Part shown: positions 22,600 to 31,834 of the stretch, in pieces | Layout of the letters: each line of letters opens with the position of its first letter | Numbering within the stretch: the first letter of the stretch is position 1 | From: Lutibaculum baratangense AMV1 | GTDB lineage: Bacteria; Pseudomonadota; Alphaproteobacteria; Rhizobiales; Tepidamorphaceae | DNA: 64,000 bases | Direction of reading: 5' to 3' | Assembly (NCBI RefSeq): GCF_000496075.1 | Contig: NZ_AWXZ01000040.1 | Location: forward strand, 248,001-312,000 | Translations under genes and position numbers: made by a program | Notes under the pieces: generated by a model | Databases searched by the model: none | What the model was told of the DNA's origin: nothing | Seen by the model: the letters and a program-made list of their open reading frames with translations, nothing else

Positions 22600-24578
22600 C
22601 CGCCGAAGCCGGACTTTTCTCGCTCGTCCTCGCGCTCGTCCTGGCGCTCGTCCAGTCGACAGTGCCGCTCGTGGGCGCCCGCCGCGGCGACCCGCGCCTG
22701 ATGGCCGTCGGCCAGTCGACGGCCATCGGGCAGCTTTTGTTCGTGACGCTGTCCTTCGCGATCCTGATCGCGCTGTTCGTCCGCTCCGACTTCTCGGTCG
22801 AACTGGTCTGGGCGCACTCGCACACCGCGCAGCCGCTGATCTACCGCGTGACCTCGACATGGGGGAACCACGAGGGCTCGATGGTCCTGTGGATCTTCAT
22901 CCTGACGCTGTTCGGCGCGCTCGTCGCGCTGTTCGGCAGCCGACTGCCGGCCACGCTGCAGGCGACCGTGCTGGCGGTGCAGGGCTGGATCGCGACGGTC
23001 TTCCTGCTCTTCGTGCTCGCCACCTCGAACCCGTTCGCCCGGCTCTCGCCGGCGCCGGCGCAGGGCCGCGACCTGAACCCGATCCTGCAGGACCTCGGCC
23101 TCGCGATCCATCCGCCGCTCCTCTACGCGGGCTATGTCGGGTTCTCCATCGCCTTCGCCTTCGCGGTCGCCGCCCTGATCGAGGGGCGGGTCGACGCGGC
23201 ATGGGCGCGCTGGGTGCGGCCGTGGACGCTCCTCGCCTGGAGCTTCCTGACGGTCGGCATCGCCATCGGATCCTACTGGGCCTATTACGAGCTCGGCTGG
23301 GGCGGCTGGTGGTTCTGGGACCCCGTCGAGAACGCCTCCTTCATGCCGTGGTTGTCGGGCACGGCGCTCATCCACTCCGCGATCGTGATGGAGAAGCGCA
23401 GCGCGCTGAAGATCTGGACGGTCCTGCTCGCCATCCTGACCTTCTCGCTGAGCCTGCTCGGCACGTTCCTCGTGCGCTCCGGCGTCCTCACCTCGGTCCA
23501 CGCCTTCGCGACCGATCCGAGTCGCGGCGTCTTCATCCTGCTCATCCTGATCTTCTCGATCGGCGGCGCGCTGGGGCTCTTCGCCTTCAGGGCGGGCAGC
23601 CTGCAGCGGGGCGGCCTGTTCGCGCCGATCAGCCGCGAGGGCGCCCTCGTCCTGAACAACCTGCTTCTCACCACGGCCTGCGGCGTCGTCCTGACGGGCA
23701 CGCTCTATCCGCTGGCGCTCGAGGCGGTCACCGGCGACAAGATCTCCGTCGGCGAGCCGTTCTTCAACGCGACCTTCGTGCCGCTGATGATCCCGCTGCT
23801 GCTAGCCGTTCCGTTCGGGCCGTTCCTCGCGTGGAAGCGCGGGGACCTTCTTGGCGCCACGCAGCGTCTCTACGCCGCGCTCGGCGTAACCTTCCTCTCG
23901 ATCCTCGCCGTGTATGCGATCCACCACGACGGGCCGGTGCTCGCGCCGCTGGCGTTCGGCCTCGGCGTGTGGCTCATCGCCGGCGCACTGGCCGATATCG
24001 CGGAACGGGCGGGATTTGCGCGGGCCGGGCTGGCGAAGGGCTTCGCGCGGCTCCGCGGCATGCCGCGCTCGGCCTGGGGCGCGGCGCTGGGGCATGCGGG
24101 GGTGGGGCTCACGGTGATCGGCATCGTCGGCGCGACCGCATGGGACGCCGAGCGCATCGTCGCGATGCGGCCGGGCGATACGGTAGACCTCGCGGGCTAC
24201 CACCTGACCTATCAGGGCACCGCGCCGCAGACGGGGCCGAACTACATGGCGAACGTCTCCGGCTTCACGATCGAGCGCGACGGGCGCGACCTCGGGATCA
24301 TCACGTCGGAGCGACGCGACTACATCGCGAGCCGCCAGCAGACGACGGAGGCGGGAATCAGGACGTTCCTGTTCACCCAGCTCTACGTGTCGGTCGGCGA
24401 CCGGCAGCAGGCCGGCGGACGGGCGGTGCGCGTCTACCACAAGCCGCTGGTGACGCTGATCTGGCTCGGGTCCCTCGTCATGTTCCTGGGTGGCGCGCTG
24501 TCGCTCTCTGACCGCCGCCTTCGCATCGGCGCGCCCACGCGCGCCCGCCGCATGGCCGCGGCGCAGCCGGCCGAATGA
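22596..24578 (+). CDS. ccmF: Heme lyase subunit CcmF (CycK)
   Basis: A 660-residue multi-spanning membrane protein started by GTG in a GTGA overlap. The WWD heme-handling domain is visible as [18 protein letters not shown] near residues 230-247. Conserved periplasmic His residues are present around it (for example [35 protein letters not shown]). It transfers heme from CcmE to apocytochrome c with CcmH/CcmI. The length is standard. The stop overlaps ccmH by four bases. Confidence 0.96.
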   Translation: MTAEAGLFSLVLALVLALVQSTVPLVGARRGDPRLMAVGQSTAIGQLLFVTLSFAILIALFVRSDFSVELVWAHSHTAQPLIYRVTSTWGNHEGSMVLWIFILTLFGALVALFGSRLPATLQATVLAVQGWIATVFLLFVLATSNPFARLSPAPAQGRDLNPILQDLGLAIHPPLLYAGYVGFSIAFAFAVAALIEGRVDAAWARWVRPWTLLAWSFLTVGIAIGSYWAYYELGWGGWWFWDPVENASFMPWLSGTALIHSAIVMEKRSALKIWTVLLAILTFSLSLLGTFLVRSGVLTSVHAFATDPSRGVFILLILIFSIGGALGLFAFRAGSLQRGGLFAPISREGALVLNNLLLTTACGVVLTGTLYPLALEAVTGDKISVGEPFFNATFVPLMIPLLLAVPFGPFLAWKRGDLLGATQRLYAALGVTFLSILAVYAIHHDGPVLAPLAFGLGVWLIAGALADIAERAGFARAGLAKGFARLRGMPRSAWGAALGHAGVGLTVIGIVGATAWDAERIVAMRPGDTVDLAGYHLTYQGTAPQTGPNYMANVSGFTIERDGRDLGIITSERRDYIASRQQTTEAGIRTFLFTQLYVSVGDRQQAGGRAVRVYHKPLVTLIWLGSLVMFLGGALSLSDRRLRIGAPTRARRMAAAQPAE

Positions 24579-25078
24579 CGATGCGCGCCCTTCGAGCCGC
24601 CTTCGCCATCCTCGCCCTGGCCTGCGCGCTGGCCGCGCCGGCCGCCGCGCTGCAGCCCGACGAGATCCTCGAGGACCCGCAGCTCGAGCAGCGGGCGCGC
24701 GACATCTCCGCGCATCTGCGCTGCCTCGTCTGCCAGAACCAGTCGATCGACGATTCCGACGCGCCGCTCGCACGCGACCTGAGGATCATCGTCCGCGAGC
24801 GGCTGCAGGCGGGCGACACGAACGAGGAGGTCGTGTCCTTCGTCGTGGACCGCTACGGCGAGTTCGTGCTCCTGAAGCCGACCTTCTCGTGGCACAACGC
24901 GCTCCTCTGGGCGGCGCCGGTGATCCTGCTCGTGTTCGGCGGGCTCATCGTCATGTTCTCGCTGCGCGGCCGCCGCGGCTCCGCGCCGAAGGCGCTGACG
25001 ACGGAGGAGCGGCAGGCTCTCGACGAGGTGATGGGCAAGGGGCGCCGGGACACCGCGCCCGCAGCCTCTGAACATTAA
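24575..25078 (+). CDS. ccmH: Cytochrome c maturation protein CcmH (CycL)
   Basis: A 167-residue protein with a signal peptide (ALRAAFAILALACALAAPAAA). The redox pair lies in RCLVCQNQS (Cys50, Cys53), and one C-terminal span (WAAPVILLVFGGLIVMFSL) is present. It reduces apocytochrome c thiols before heme attachment. It is the last gene of the ccm operon, 103 bases ahead of degP. The thioredoxin partner CcmG and the CcmABC exporter genes are not in this window, as is usual in rhizobia. Confidence 0.95.
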   Translation: MTMRALRAAFAILALACALAAPAAALQPDEILEDPQLEQRARDISAHLRCLVCQNQSIDDSDAPLARDLRIIVRERLQAGDTNEEVVSFVVDRYGEFVLLKPTFSWHNALLWAAPVILLVFGGLIVMFSLRGRRGSAPKALTTEERQALDEVMGKGRRDTAPAASEH

Positions 25079-25181
25079 CGAGGTTTAATCCCTCCGACAG
25101 AGCGCTGTAAGGCGAGGCTCCCTAGATTCCCTCTCAACCAGGTCGGAGGCCCGACCTTGATGACGAGGAGAATGAGAATCC

Positions 25182-26705
25182 ATGTCGGACCTGAAGCAAA
25201 CCTTCAGCCGGAAGTCGATGCTCGCGGGCGGTGCCGCACTGGCCATGCTGGGCATGGCGGGCGGCGCGTTCGTGGGGCAGTCGACCACGCCCGCTTTCGC
25301 CCAGGACCCGCTGACCGCACCCGAGAGCACGCGCCAGCCGGTGGCGGACTTCGCCGACCTGGTCGAGGCCGTCAGCCCGGCGGTCGTCAGCATCCAGGTC
25401 GAGAGCCGCTCCACGCCGCGCACGATGTCGAACCGCTCCTTCGGCGGCAGCGGTCTCGAGGACCTGCCCGAGAACCATCCGCTGCGGCGCTTCTTCGACC
25501 AGTTCGGAGACCAGTTCGGCCAGCAGTTCGGCATGCCCGGCGAGCGGCAGACGCCACGCACCCCCCGCGGGATGCCGCGCCAGCAGTCTCTCGGCTCTGG
25601 CTTCATCATCTCGGCCGACGGCTACGTCGTCACCAACAACCACGTCGTGGAGCAGGGTGACAACGTGAAGGTCGTCATGAACGACTCCACCGAGTACGAC
25701 GCGGAGCTGGTCGGTACCGATCCCAAGACCGACCTCGCGCTCCTGAAGATCGACGTCGACCACGACCTGCCCTTCGTGAACTTCACGCAGGACGCGCCGC
25801 GCGTCGGGTCGTGGGTCGTCGCGGTCGGCAACCCGTTCGGCCTCTCGAACACCGTGACCGCCGGCATCGTCTCGGCACGCGGCCGCGACATCGGCGCCGG
25901 GCCGTACGATGACTTCATCCAGATCGACGCCCCGGTGAACCGCGGCAATTCCGGCGGCCCGACCTTCAACCTCGACGGCGAGGTCATCGGCATCAACACG
26001 GCGATCTTCGCGCCCGGCGGCGGCGGCAATGTCGGCATCGCCTTCGCGATCCCGGCCTCGACGGCTGTCGCGATCATCGAGGATCTGAAGCAGGACGGCC
26101 AAGTGAGCCGCGGCTGGCTCGGCGTGCAGATCCAGCCCGTCACCGAGGAGATCGCCTCGAGCCTCGGCCTCGACCAGGCGAAGGGTGCGATCGTCGCCGA
26201 GACGCTCGATACCGGCCCGGCCGGGGATGCGGGCCTGCAGTCGGGCGACGTCATCCTGTCGGTCAACGGGCAGGAGATCGCGGATTCCCGCGCTCTCGTC
26301 CTGAGGATCGGCGAGATGAAGCCGAACGAGGATGCCGAGCTCGAGATCTATCGCGACGGCGAGGTCATGACGGTCGACGTGACGCTCGGGGCGCAGCCTT
26401 CCGACGGCCAGCAGGTCGCCGCGAACGACCGGAATGGCGGCGGCGATGCCGGTGAGCTCGGACTGGCGCTGAGCTCGGGGCCCGACGGCGTCACGGTGGC
26501 GGAGGTCGAGCCCGGCAGCGAGGGCGACCAGAAGGGCCTGCAGCCGGGCGACATCATCCTCCAGGCCGGCGGCCGCGAGGTGAGCTCCCCGCGCGACGTC
26601 GTCGCCGCCGTCGAGGCGGCCAGGGAGAACGGGCGCGACGCCGTCCTCCTCAGGGTGCGCAGCGGCGAGAACACGCGCTTCGTGGCTCTCTCGCTGAACG
26701 CCTGA
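25182..26705 (+). CDS. degP: Periplasmic serine protease DegP/MucD (Do family)
   Basis: A 507-residue secreted HtrA protease. The export signal includes ML-AGGAALAMLGMAGG and ends near AFAQ. The trypsin-like domain has the triad His154 (TNNHVVE), Asp184 (KTDLALLKID) and Ser257 (RGNSGGP). Two PDZ domains follow at about 290-385 and 410-500. A flexible loop rich in Phe/Gln (FFDQFGDQFGQQFG) is typical. GAGGAGA precedes the ATG. It degrades misfolded envelope proteins. It is followed by a strong hairpin terminator and a two-component pair, as in other Rhizobiales. Confidence 0.96.
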   Translation: MSDLKQTFSRKSMLAGGAALAMLGMAGGAFVGQSTTPAFAQDPLTAPESTRQPVADFADLVEAVSPAVVSIQVESRSTPRTMSNRSFGGSGLEDLPENHPLRRFFDQFGDQFGQQFGMPGERQTPRTPRGMPRQQSLGSGFIISADGYVVTNNHVVEQGDNVKVVMNDSTEYDAELVGTDPKTDLALLKIDVDHDLPFVNFTQDAPRVGSWVVAVGNPFGLSNTVTAGIVSARGRDIGAGPYDDFIQIDAPVNRGNSGGPTFNLDGEVIGINTAIFAPGGGGNVGIAFAIPASTAVAIIEDLKQDGQVSRGWLGVQIQPVTEEIASSLGLDQAKGAIVAETLDTGPAGDAGLQSGDVILSVNGQEIADSRALVLRIGEMKPNEDAELEIYRDGEVMTVDVTLGAQPSDGQQVAANDRNGGGDAGELGLALSSGPDGVTVAEVEPGSEGDQKGLQPGDIILQAGGREVSSPRDVVAAVEAARENGRDAVLLRVRSGENTRFVALSLNA

Positions 26706-26763
26706 GGCAACCCGATGATCTGGGACGAGCGGCACAGTTCGCCCTCTACCGCGCGTCCCCGGA

Positions 26764-26795
26764 CGGCAGGCCGAGAGGATCGGCCTGCCGTTTCG
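26764..26795 (+). terminator. Hairpin terminator after degP
   Basis: A perfect 11-bp stem, CGGCAGGCCGA (26764-26774) with TCGGCCTGCCG (26780-26790), and a GAGGA loop are followed by a short TTTCG. The stem is strong but the U-run is short. Confidence 0.65.
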
Positions 26796-26822
26796 GCGTT
26801 CGATGCGCTACGGTCCGAGCCG

Positions 26823-27503
26823 ATGAAGATTCTCGTGATCGAAGACGACAGGGACGCCGCGAACTACCTCCTCAAGGGGCTGCGCGAGGCCGGCCACGCC
26901 GTCGATCACGCGTCCGACGGGGAAGAGGGCTTGCATCTCGCGCGACAGGGCATCCACGACGTGCTGGTGATCGACCGCATGCTGCCGAAGCGCGACGGGC
27001 TCTCCGTCATCACGGAGCTGCGGAAGCAGGACGTGGACACGCCCGTCCTGATCCTCTCCGCCCTCGGGGAGGTCGACGACCGCGTGAAAGGCCTGCGCGC
27101 TGGCGGCGACGACTACCTCGCCAAGCCCTACGCCTTCAACGAGCTCCTGGCGCGGACGGAGGCGCTGGCGCGGAGGCGGAGCCCATCGGAAGGCGAGATG
27201 GTGCTGAGGGTCGGCGACCTCGTGCTCGACCGCCTCGCCCATGCCGTCACGCGCGGCGGGCAGTCGATCCCCGTCCAGCCACGCGAGTTCCGTCTACTCG
27301 AATATCTCATGAAGCACGCCGGCCAGGTGGTGACGCGGACGATGCTCCTCGAGAACGTCTGGGACTACCATTTCGACCCCCAGACGAACGTGATCGACGT
27401 CCACGTCTCGCGGCTGCGGGCGAAGATCGACAAAGGCTTCGAGCGACCGCTTCTCCACACGGTGCGCGGCGCGGGATACATGATCCGTGACGGCGCTGGC
27501 TAA
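26823..27503 (+). CDS. Response regulator, OmpR family (degP-adjacent)
   Basis: A 226-residue protein starting at ATG 26823. Receiver residues 1-115 carry D51 (LVIDRMLPKRDGL), S (LILSALGEVDDRV) and K (LAKPYAFNELLAR). The winged-helix domain covers about 128-222 (VQPREFRLLEYLMKHAGQVV, NVIDVHVSRLRAKID). It overlaps the following kinase by 17 bases. The pair between degP and glnE is conserved in Rhizobiales and likely senses envelope stress; that role is inferred from the neighbouring protease. CusR/CpxR-type names in databases reflect general homology only. Confidence 0.9.
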   Translation: MKILVIEDDRDAANYLLKGLREAGHAVDHASDGEEGLHLARQGIHDVLVIDRMLPKRDGLSVITELRKQDVDTPVLILSALGEVDDRVKGLRAGGDDYLAKPYAFNELLARTEALARRRSPSEGEMVLRVGDLVLDRLAHAVTRGGQSIPVQPREFRLLEYLMKHAGQVVTRTMLLENVWDYHFDPQTNVIDVHVSRLRAKIDKGFERPLLHTVRGAGYMIRDGAG

Positions 27504-28878
27504 GCTCCTCCGCTCCACGGCCTTCCGGCTGTCGCTGATCTATCTCGCGGTCTTCGCGCTCTTCGCCGGCTCGCTCCTTGCCTACATCGCCTGGAACGCC
27601 CGCGTCATCTTCATGGACCAGCTCGTCGACACGATCGAGGCGGAGGTCCAGGGATTGGCCGAGCAGTACCGCATCGGCGGCGTCGCGCGGCTCGCCCAGG
27701 TGATCCAGCTGCGCACCAGAAGCCCCACCAACACGCTCTACCTCGTGACCGACCCGCGCGGGCGGCAACTCGTCGGCAACGTCGCGGGCGTGCCGGACGG
27801 AACGCTCGGCACATCGGGCCTCCTGCGCATCCAGTACAAGCCGCACGAGGGCGCGGGCGGCGGCAACCACGAGGCGGTGGTGCGGGTCTTCGCCCTGTCG
27901 GGCGGCTACCGCCTGCTCGTCGGCCGCGACGTGGAGGAGCGCGAGCGTCTTCTCGATCTCGTCCGCCGCGCCTCGGCGCTGTCGATCGTCCTGATGATCG
28001 TGCTCGGCGTCGGCGGCGGCACCTATGTCAGCCGCAAGGTTCTCGCCCGCATCGACGCGATCAGCGACACCAGCCGCTCGATCATGTCGGGCGACCTGTC
28101 GCGCCGGGTCGCGCTCGCGGGATCGGGCGACGAGTTCGACCGGCTCGCGGCGAGCCTCAACGCGATGCTCGACCGGATCGAGCAGCTGATGCGGGGGCTG
28201 AAGGAGGTCTCCGACAACATCGCGCACGACCTCAAGACACCGCTCACCCGGCTGCGCGGCCGCACCGAGGCGGCGCTCCGCCAGCGCGATCCCGACACTT
28301 ATCGGCAGGCCCTCGAGACGACGCTCGAGGAGTCCGAGCAGCTGATCGCGACCTTCAACGCCCTCCTGATGATCGCGCGCACGGAGGCCGGCGCCTCCGG
28401 CGCGGAGATGGGCGAGGTGGACGTCGTGCCCGTCGTGCAGGACGTGGCCGAGCTCTACGAGCCGGTGGCCGAGGAGGCGGGGCTCGCGCTGTCGCTCTCC
28501 CTGCCGGAGCGGGCGCTCGTGACCGGCAACAGGGAGCTGATCGGGCAGGCCGTGGCGAACCTCCTCGACAACGCGGTGAAACACGCAGGCCCCGCGCATG
28601 GCGGTGCGATCGAGGTGCAGGTGCGCCACGACGAGCGGAGCGAGGAGATCGTCGTCGCGGACCGGGGGGCCGGCATTCCGGAGGAGGCGAGGGGCCGCGT
28701 CGTTGAGCGCTTCGCGAGGCTCGAGGAGAGCCGGTCGCGGCCGGGGGCCGGCCTCGGCCTGTCGCTCGTCGTCGCCGTGGCGCGCCTGCACGGTGGCGAA
28801 CTGCGGCTCGAGGACAACCGGCCGGGCCTGCGCGCCGTCCTTGCGTTGCCGCGCCAATCCGGCGAAATGGGCGCATGA
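27487..28878 (+). CDS. Sensor histidine kinase, partner of the degP-adjacent regulator
   Basis: A 463-residue protein. The first span lies at about residues 13-35 (LSLIYLAVFALFAGSLLAYI), a periplasmic domain at about 36-155 and the second span at about 158-178 (LSIVLMIVLGVGGGTYVS). HAMP follows at about 180-235, and HisKA carries phospho-His in NIAHDLKTPLTRL. The ATPase domain shows NLLDNAVKHAG, DRGAGIPEEA and GAGLGLSLV. Heavy-metal-sensor-like architecture. Its stop overlaps glnE by four bases, so kinase and GlnE are likely co-transcribed. Confidence 0.9.
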   Translation: MTALAKLLRSTAFRLSLIYLAVFALFAGSLLAYIAWNARVIFMDQLVDTIEAEVQGLAEQYRIGGVARLAQVIQLRTRSPTNTLYLVTDPRGRQLVGNVAGVPDGTLGTSGLLRIQYKPHEGAGGGNHEAVVRVFALSGGYRLLVGRDVEERERLLDLVRRASALSIVLMIVLGVGGGTYVSRKVLARIDAISDTSRSIMSGDLSRRVALAGSGDEFDRLAASLNAMLDRIEQLMRGLKEVSDNIAHDLKTPLTRLRGRTEAALRQRDPDTYRQALETTLEESEQLIATFNALLMIARTEAGASGAEMGEVDVVPVVQDVAELYEPVAEEAGLALSLSLPERALVTGNRELIGQAVANLLDNAVKHAGPAHGGAIEVQVRHDERSEEIVVADRGAGIPEEARGRVVERFARLEESRSRPGAGLGLSLVVAVARLHGGELRLEDNRPGLRAVLALPRQSGEMGA

Positions 28879-31826
28879 GCGATGTTCTTTCCGACGACAG
28901 TCTCGCCGGCCGGCTGAAGGCGGCCCCCCGCGCGAACGACCCCTCCGCCGCCGAGGCGCATCTGGGGGACGTCCTTCGGCACGAGGCCTGCGCGCCTTTG
29001 AAGGCGCTCGTCGAGAGCCGTGAGGGGTTGCGTGACTTTCTCCTGGCCGTGCTCGACCAGTCGCCGTGGCTCCGGGGGCGGCTGGTGGCGCAGCCGCCGC
29101 TTCTCCAGGAGACGCTGCAGGCAGATCCCGACGCGAGGCTCGAGGCCCTCTGTGCGTCGCTGCAGGAGGAGCTTCGCGCCGCGCCGGACCAGGCTGCCGC
29201 CATGCGGTGCCTGCGCCGCTTCAAGACGAAGGCGGCGGTTCTCATAGCGCTTGCCGATCTCGGCGAGGTCTGGGACGTGGACCGCGTGACGGAGGCGATG
29301 ACGCTGATCGCCGACACCGTCGTGCAGGGTGCCGTCGACTTTCTGGTCCGGCAGCTCGCCGTGCGGGACAAGATCACCCCCGGGGATCCCGAGGATCCGG
29401 CGGCCGACAGCGGCCTCGTCGTCCTGGCGATGGGCAAGCACGGCGCGGGCGAGCTGAACTTCTCGAGCGACATCGACCTCATCGTCTTCTTCGACCTCGA
29501 CAAGGCGCCGCTCGGCGACCGGCTCGAGGGGCAGAAGCTGTTCGTCCGGCTGACCCGCGACCTCGTGAAGCTGCTCGGCGAGTACACCGAGGACGGCTAC
29601 GTCTTCCGCGTCGATCTCAGGCTGAGGCCGGATCCCGGCGCGACGGCGGCCGCGATCTCCGTCGAGGCGGCGCTCCAGTACTACGAGAGCCTCGGGCAGA
29701 ACTGGGAGCGGGCGGCGCTCCTGAAGGCGCGGCCATGCGCCGGCGACATCGAGGCCGGGCAAGCCTTTCTGAAGGAGATCGCTCCCTTCATCTGGCGCAA
29801 GTACATGGACTTCGCGGCGCTCGCCGACGTCCACGCGATGAAGCGTCAGATCCATGCCGCGAAGGGCCACGAGAAGGTCGCCGTGGCCGGCCACAACCTG
29901 AAGCTCGGGCGGGGCGGCATCCGCGAGATCGAGTTCTTCGCGCAGACGCAGCAGCTCGTCGCCGGCGGCCGGCATCACGAGCTGCGGGTGCGCCAGACCC
30001 TCGTCGCGCTCGATCGGCTCGCCGAGGGCGGCTGGATCAACGCCGCCGAGCGCGACGAGCTGAAGGAGGCCTATCGCTTCCTGCGCAGGCTCGAGCACCG
30101 GCTGCAGATGGTCGCGGACGAGCAGACGCACACGCTTCCAGAAGGTGACGCGCAGCTCGAGCGCTTCGCGCGGTTCTCCGGCTTCGAGAACGCCGACGAG
30201 CTGTCGAAGGCGCTGCTCGACCGGCTGCGCACCGTGCAGGGGCATTATGCCGGCCTCTTCGAGAACGCGCCGACGCTCAGCGCGGGCACAGGCAGCCTCG
30301 TCTTCACCGGCGGGGAGGACGATCCCGAGACGCTCGAGACCCTGTCCCAGATGGGGTTCCAGTCCCCGAAATCGGTGACGGCGGCGGTCAGGGCGTGGCA
30401 CTTCGGCCGCATCCCCGCGACGCGCAGCGCCCGCGCGCGGGAGACGCTGACCGAGATCGTGCCGGCGCTTCTCGAGGCTCTCTCCCGAAGCGCCAATCCC
30501 GATGCCGCCTTCGCCGCGCTCGAGCGCTTCCTCAACAGGCTGCCGGCGGGTGTGCAGCTGTTCTCGCTCCTGCGCTCCAACCCGGACATGCTGAAGCTCC
30601 TGGCGAACATACTGGGGGCGGCGCCGCGGCTCTCGGAGTTCCTGGGGCGGCGGCCGCGGGTCTTCGCGAGCGTCCTCGAGCCGGATTTCTTCGACGAGCT
30701 GCCGGACGAGCAGGCGCTTCAGGACCATCTCGACGAGACGCTGCGCGACGCGCGCTCCTACGAGGACGCGCTCGACCGCGCGCGTATCTTCGGCCAGGAG
30801 CAGGCGTTCCTGATCGGCGTGCGGCTCCTCTCCGATACCCTTTCGGCAAGCGATGCCGGCCACGCCTTCTCCCGGCTCGCCGACGTGCTCGTGAAGCGCC
30901 TGCACGAGCTGGCGAGCGACGAGCTCGCGAAGCGGCACGGCAGGGTGCCGGGCGGAGGATCGGCCGTGCTGGCCATGGGCAAGCTCGGCAGCCGCGAGAT
31001 GTCCGCGACATCCGACCTCGACCTGATCCTGCTCTACGAGCCCGACCAGGACACGGCCCAGTCCGACGGCGAGCGGCCGCTCGCCCCCAGCCAGTATTAC
31101 GCGCGGCTGACACAGCGCCTGGTCGCGGCGCTCTCCGCTCCGACCGCGGAGGGCCAGCTCTACGAGGTCGACATGCGGCTGCGCCCCTCGGGCCGCGCCG
31201 GGCCCGTCGCCACGCGCGTCGGCGGCTTCGCGCAGTACCACGAGAAGGAGGCCTGGACGTGGGAGCACATGGCGCTGACGCGGGCCCGCGTGATCGCCGC
31301 GCCGCCCGCCATGAGGGAGCGCATCGAGGGCATCATCCGCGACATCCTCACCCGTGAGCGCGATCCCGAGACGCTGAAGCGCGACATCGCGGAGATGCGC
31401 GGCCGGATCGAGAAGGAGAAGTCGACGGACAACCCCTGGGACCTCAAGACGGTGCCCGGCGGGCTCATCGACCTCGAGTTCATCGCCCAGTATCTCCAGC
31501 TCGCCCACGGCGCAGACTGTCCGCAGATCCTCCTGCGCGAGACCTCGAGCGTGCTCGTGGCGGCCCAGGAGGCGGGGCTCCTCCGCCCCGAGGACGGGCG
31601 CCGGCTCGTGGCGGCGGGGACGCTCTACCAGTCGCTCACCCAGGTGCTGCGCCTGTGCGTCGGGACGGGCTTCGACCCCGACGCGGCGCCGCTCGGGCTC
31701 CAGAAGCTGCTCCTGCGGCAGGCGGACATGCCGGACCTCAAGCGGCTGGAGATCGAGCTCAAGGAGATGCAGGCGGGCGTGCGCGAGGCGTTCGAGCGAC
31801 TGATCGGCCCGGTCGTCCCCGCCTGA
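28875..31826 (+). CDS. glnE: Bifunctional glutamine synthetase adenylyltransferase/deadenylylase
   Basis: A 983-residue two-domain nucleotidyltransferase. The N-terminal deadenylylase domain has MGKHGAGELNFSSDIDLIVF at about residues 190-210. The C-terminal adenylyltransferase domain has MGKLGSREMSATSDLDLILL at about 700-720. Helical GlnD-type regulatory segments lie between and after them. The enzyme adds or removes AMP on glutamine synthetase I in response to PII. The length is normal. It is coupled by an ATGA overlap to the upstream kinase, and its 3' end faces the oppositely directed PAS kinase gene across eight bases. Confidence 0.96.
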   Translation: MSDVLSDDSLAGRLKAAPRANDPSAAEAHLGDVLRHEACAPLKALVESREGLRDFLLAVLDQSPWLRGRLVAQPPLLQETLQADPDARLEALCASLQEELRAAPDQAAAMRCLRRFKTKAAVLIALADLGEVWDVDRVTEAMTLIADTVVQGAVDFLVRQLAVRDKITPGDPEDPAADSGLVVLAMGKHGAGELNFSSDIDLIVFFDLDKAPLGDRLEGQKLFVRLTRDLVKLLGEYTEDGYVFRVDLRLRPDPGATAAAISVEAALQYYESLGQNWERAALLKARPCAGDIEAGQAFLKEIAPFIWRKYMDFAALADVHAMKRQIHAAKGHEKVAVAGHNLKLGRGGIREIEFFAQTQQLVAGGRHHELRVRQTLVALDRLAEGGWINAAERDELKEAYRFLRRLEHRLQMVADEQTHTLPEGDAQLERFARFSGFENADELSKALLDRLRTVQGHYAGLFENAPTLSAGTGSLVFTGGEDDPETLETLSQMGFQSPKSVTAAVRAWHFGRIPATRSARARETLTEIVPALLEALSRSANPDAAFAALERFLNRLPAGVQLFSLLRSNPDMLKLLANILGAAPRLSEFLGRRPRVFASVLEPDFFDELPDEQALQDHLDETLRDARSYEDALDRARIFGQEQAFLIGVRLLSDTLSASDAGHAFSRLADVLVKRLHELASDELAKRHGRVPGGGSAVLAMGKLGSREMSATSDLDLILLYEPDQDTAQSDGERPLAPSQYYARLTQRLVAALSAPTAEGQLYEVDMRLRPSGRAGPVATRVGGFAQYHEKEAWTWEHMALTRARVIAAPPAMRERIEGIIRDILTRERDPETLKRDIAEMRGRIEKEKSTDNPWDLKTVPGGLIDLEFIAQYLQLAHGADCPQILLRETSSVLVAAQEAGLLRPEDGRRLVAAGTLYQSLTQVLRLCVGTGFDPDAAPLGLQKLLLRQADMPDLKRLEIELKEMQAGVREAFERLIGPVVPA

Positions 31827-31834
31827 GCTGCCCC

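Noticed and set aside
25075-25088. TTAA-N6-TTAA before degP considered as a CtrA site
   Set aside because: The canonical spacing is seven, and one half overlaps the ccmH stop codon, so chance is more likely.
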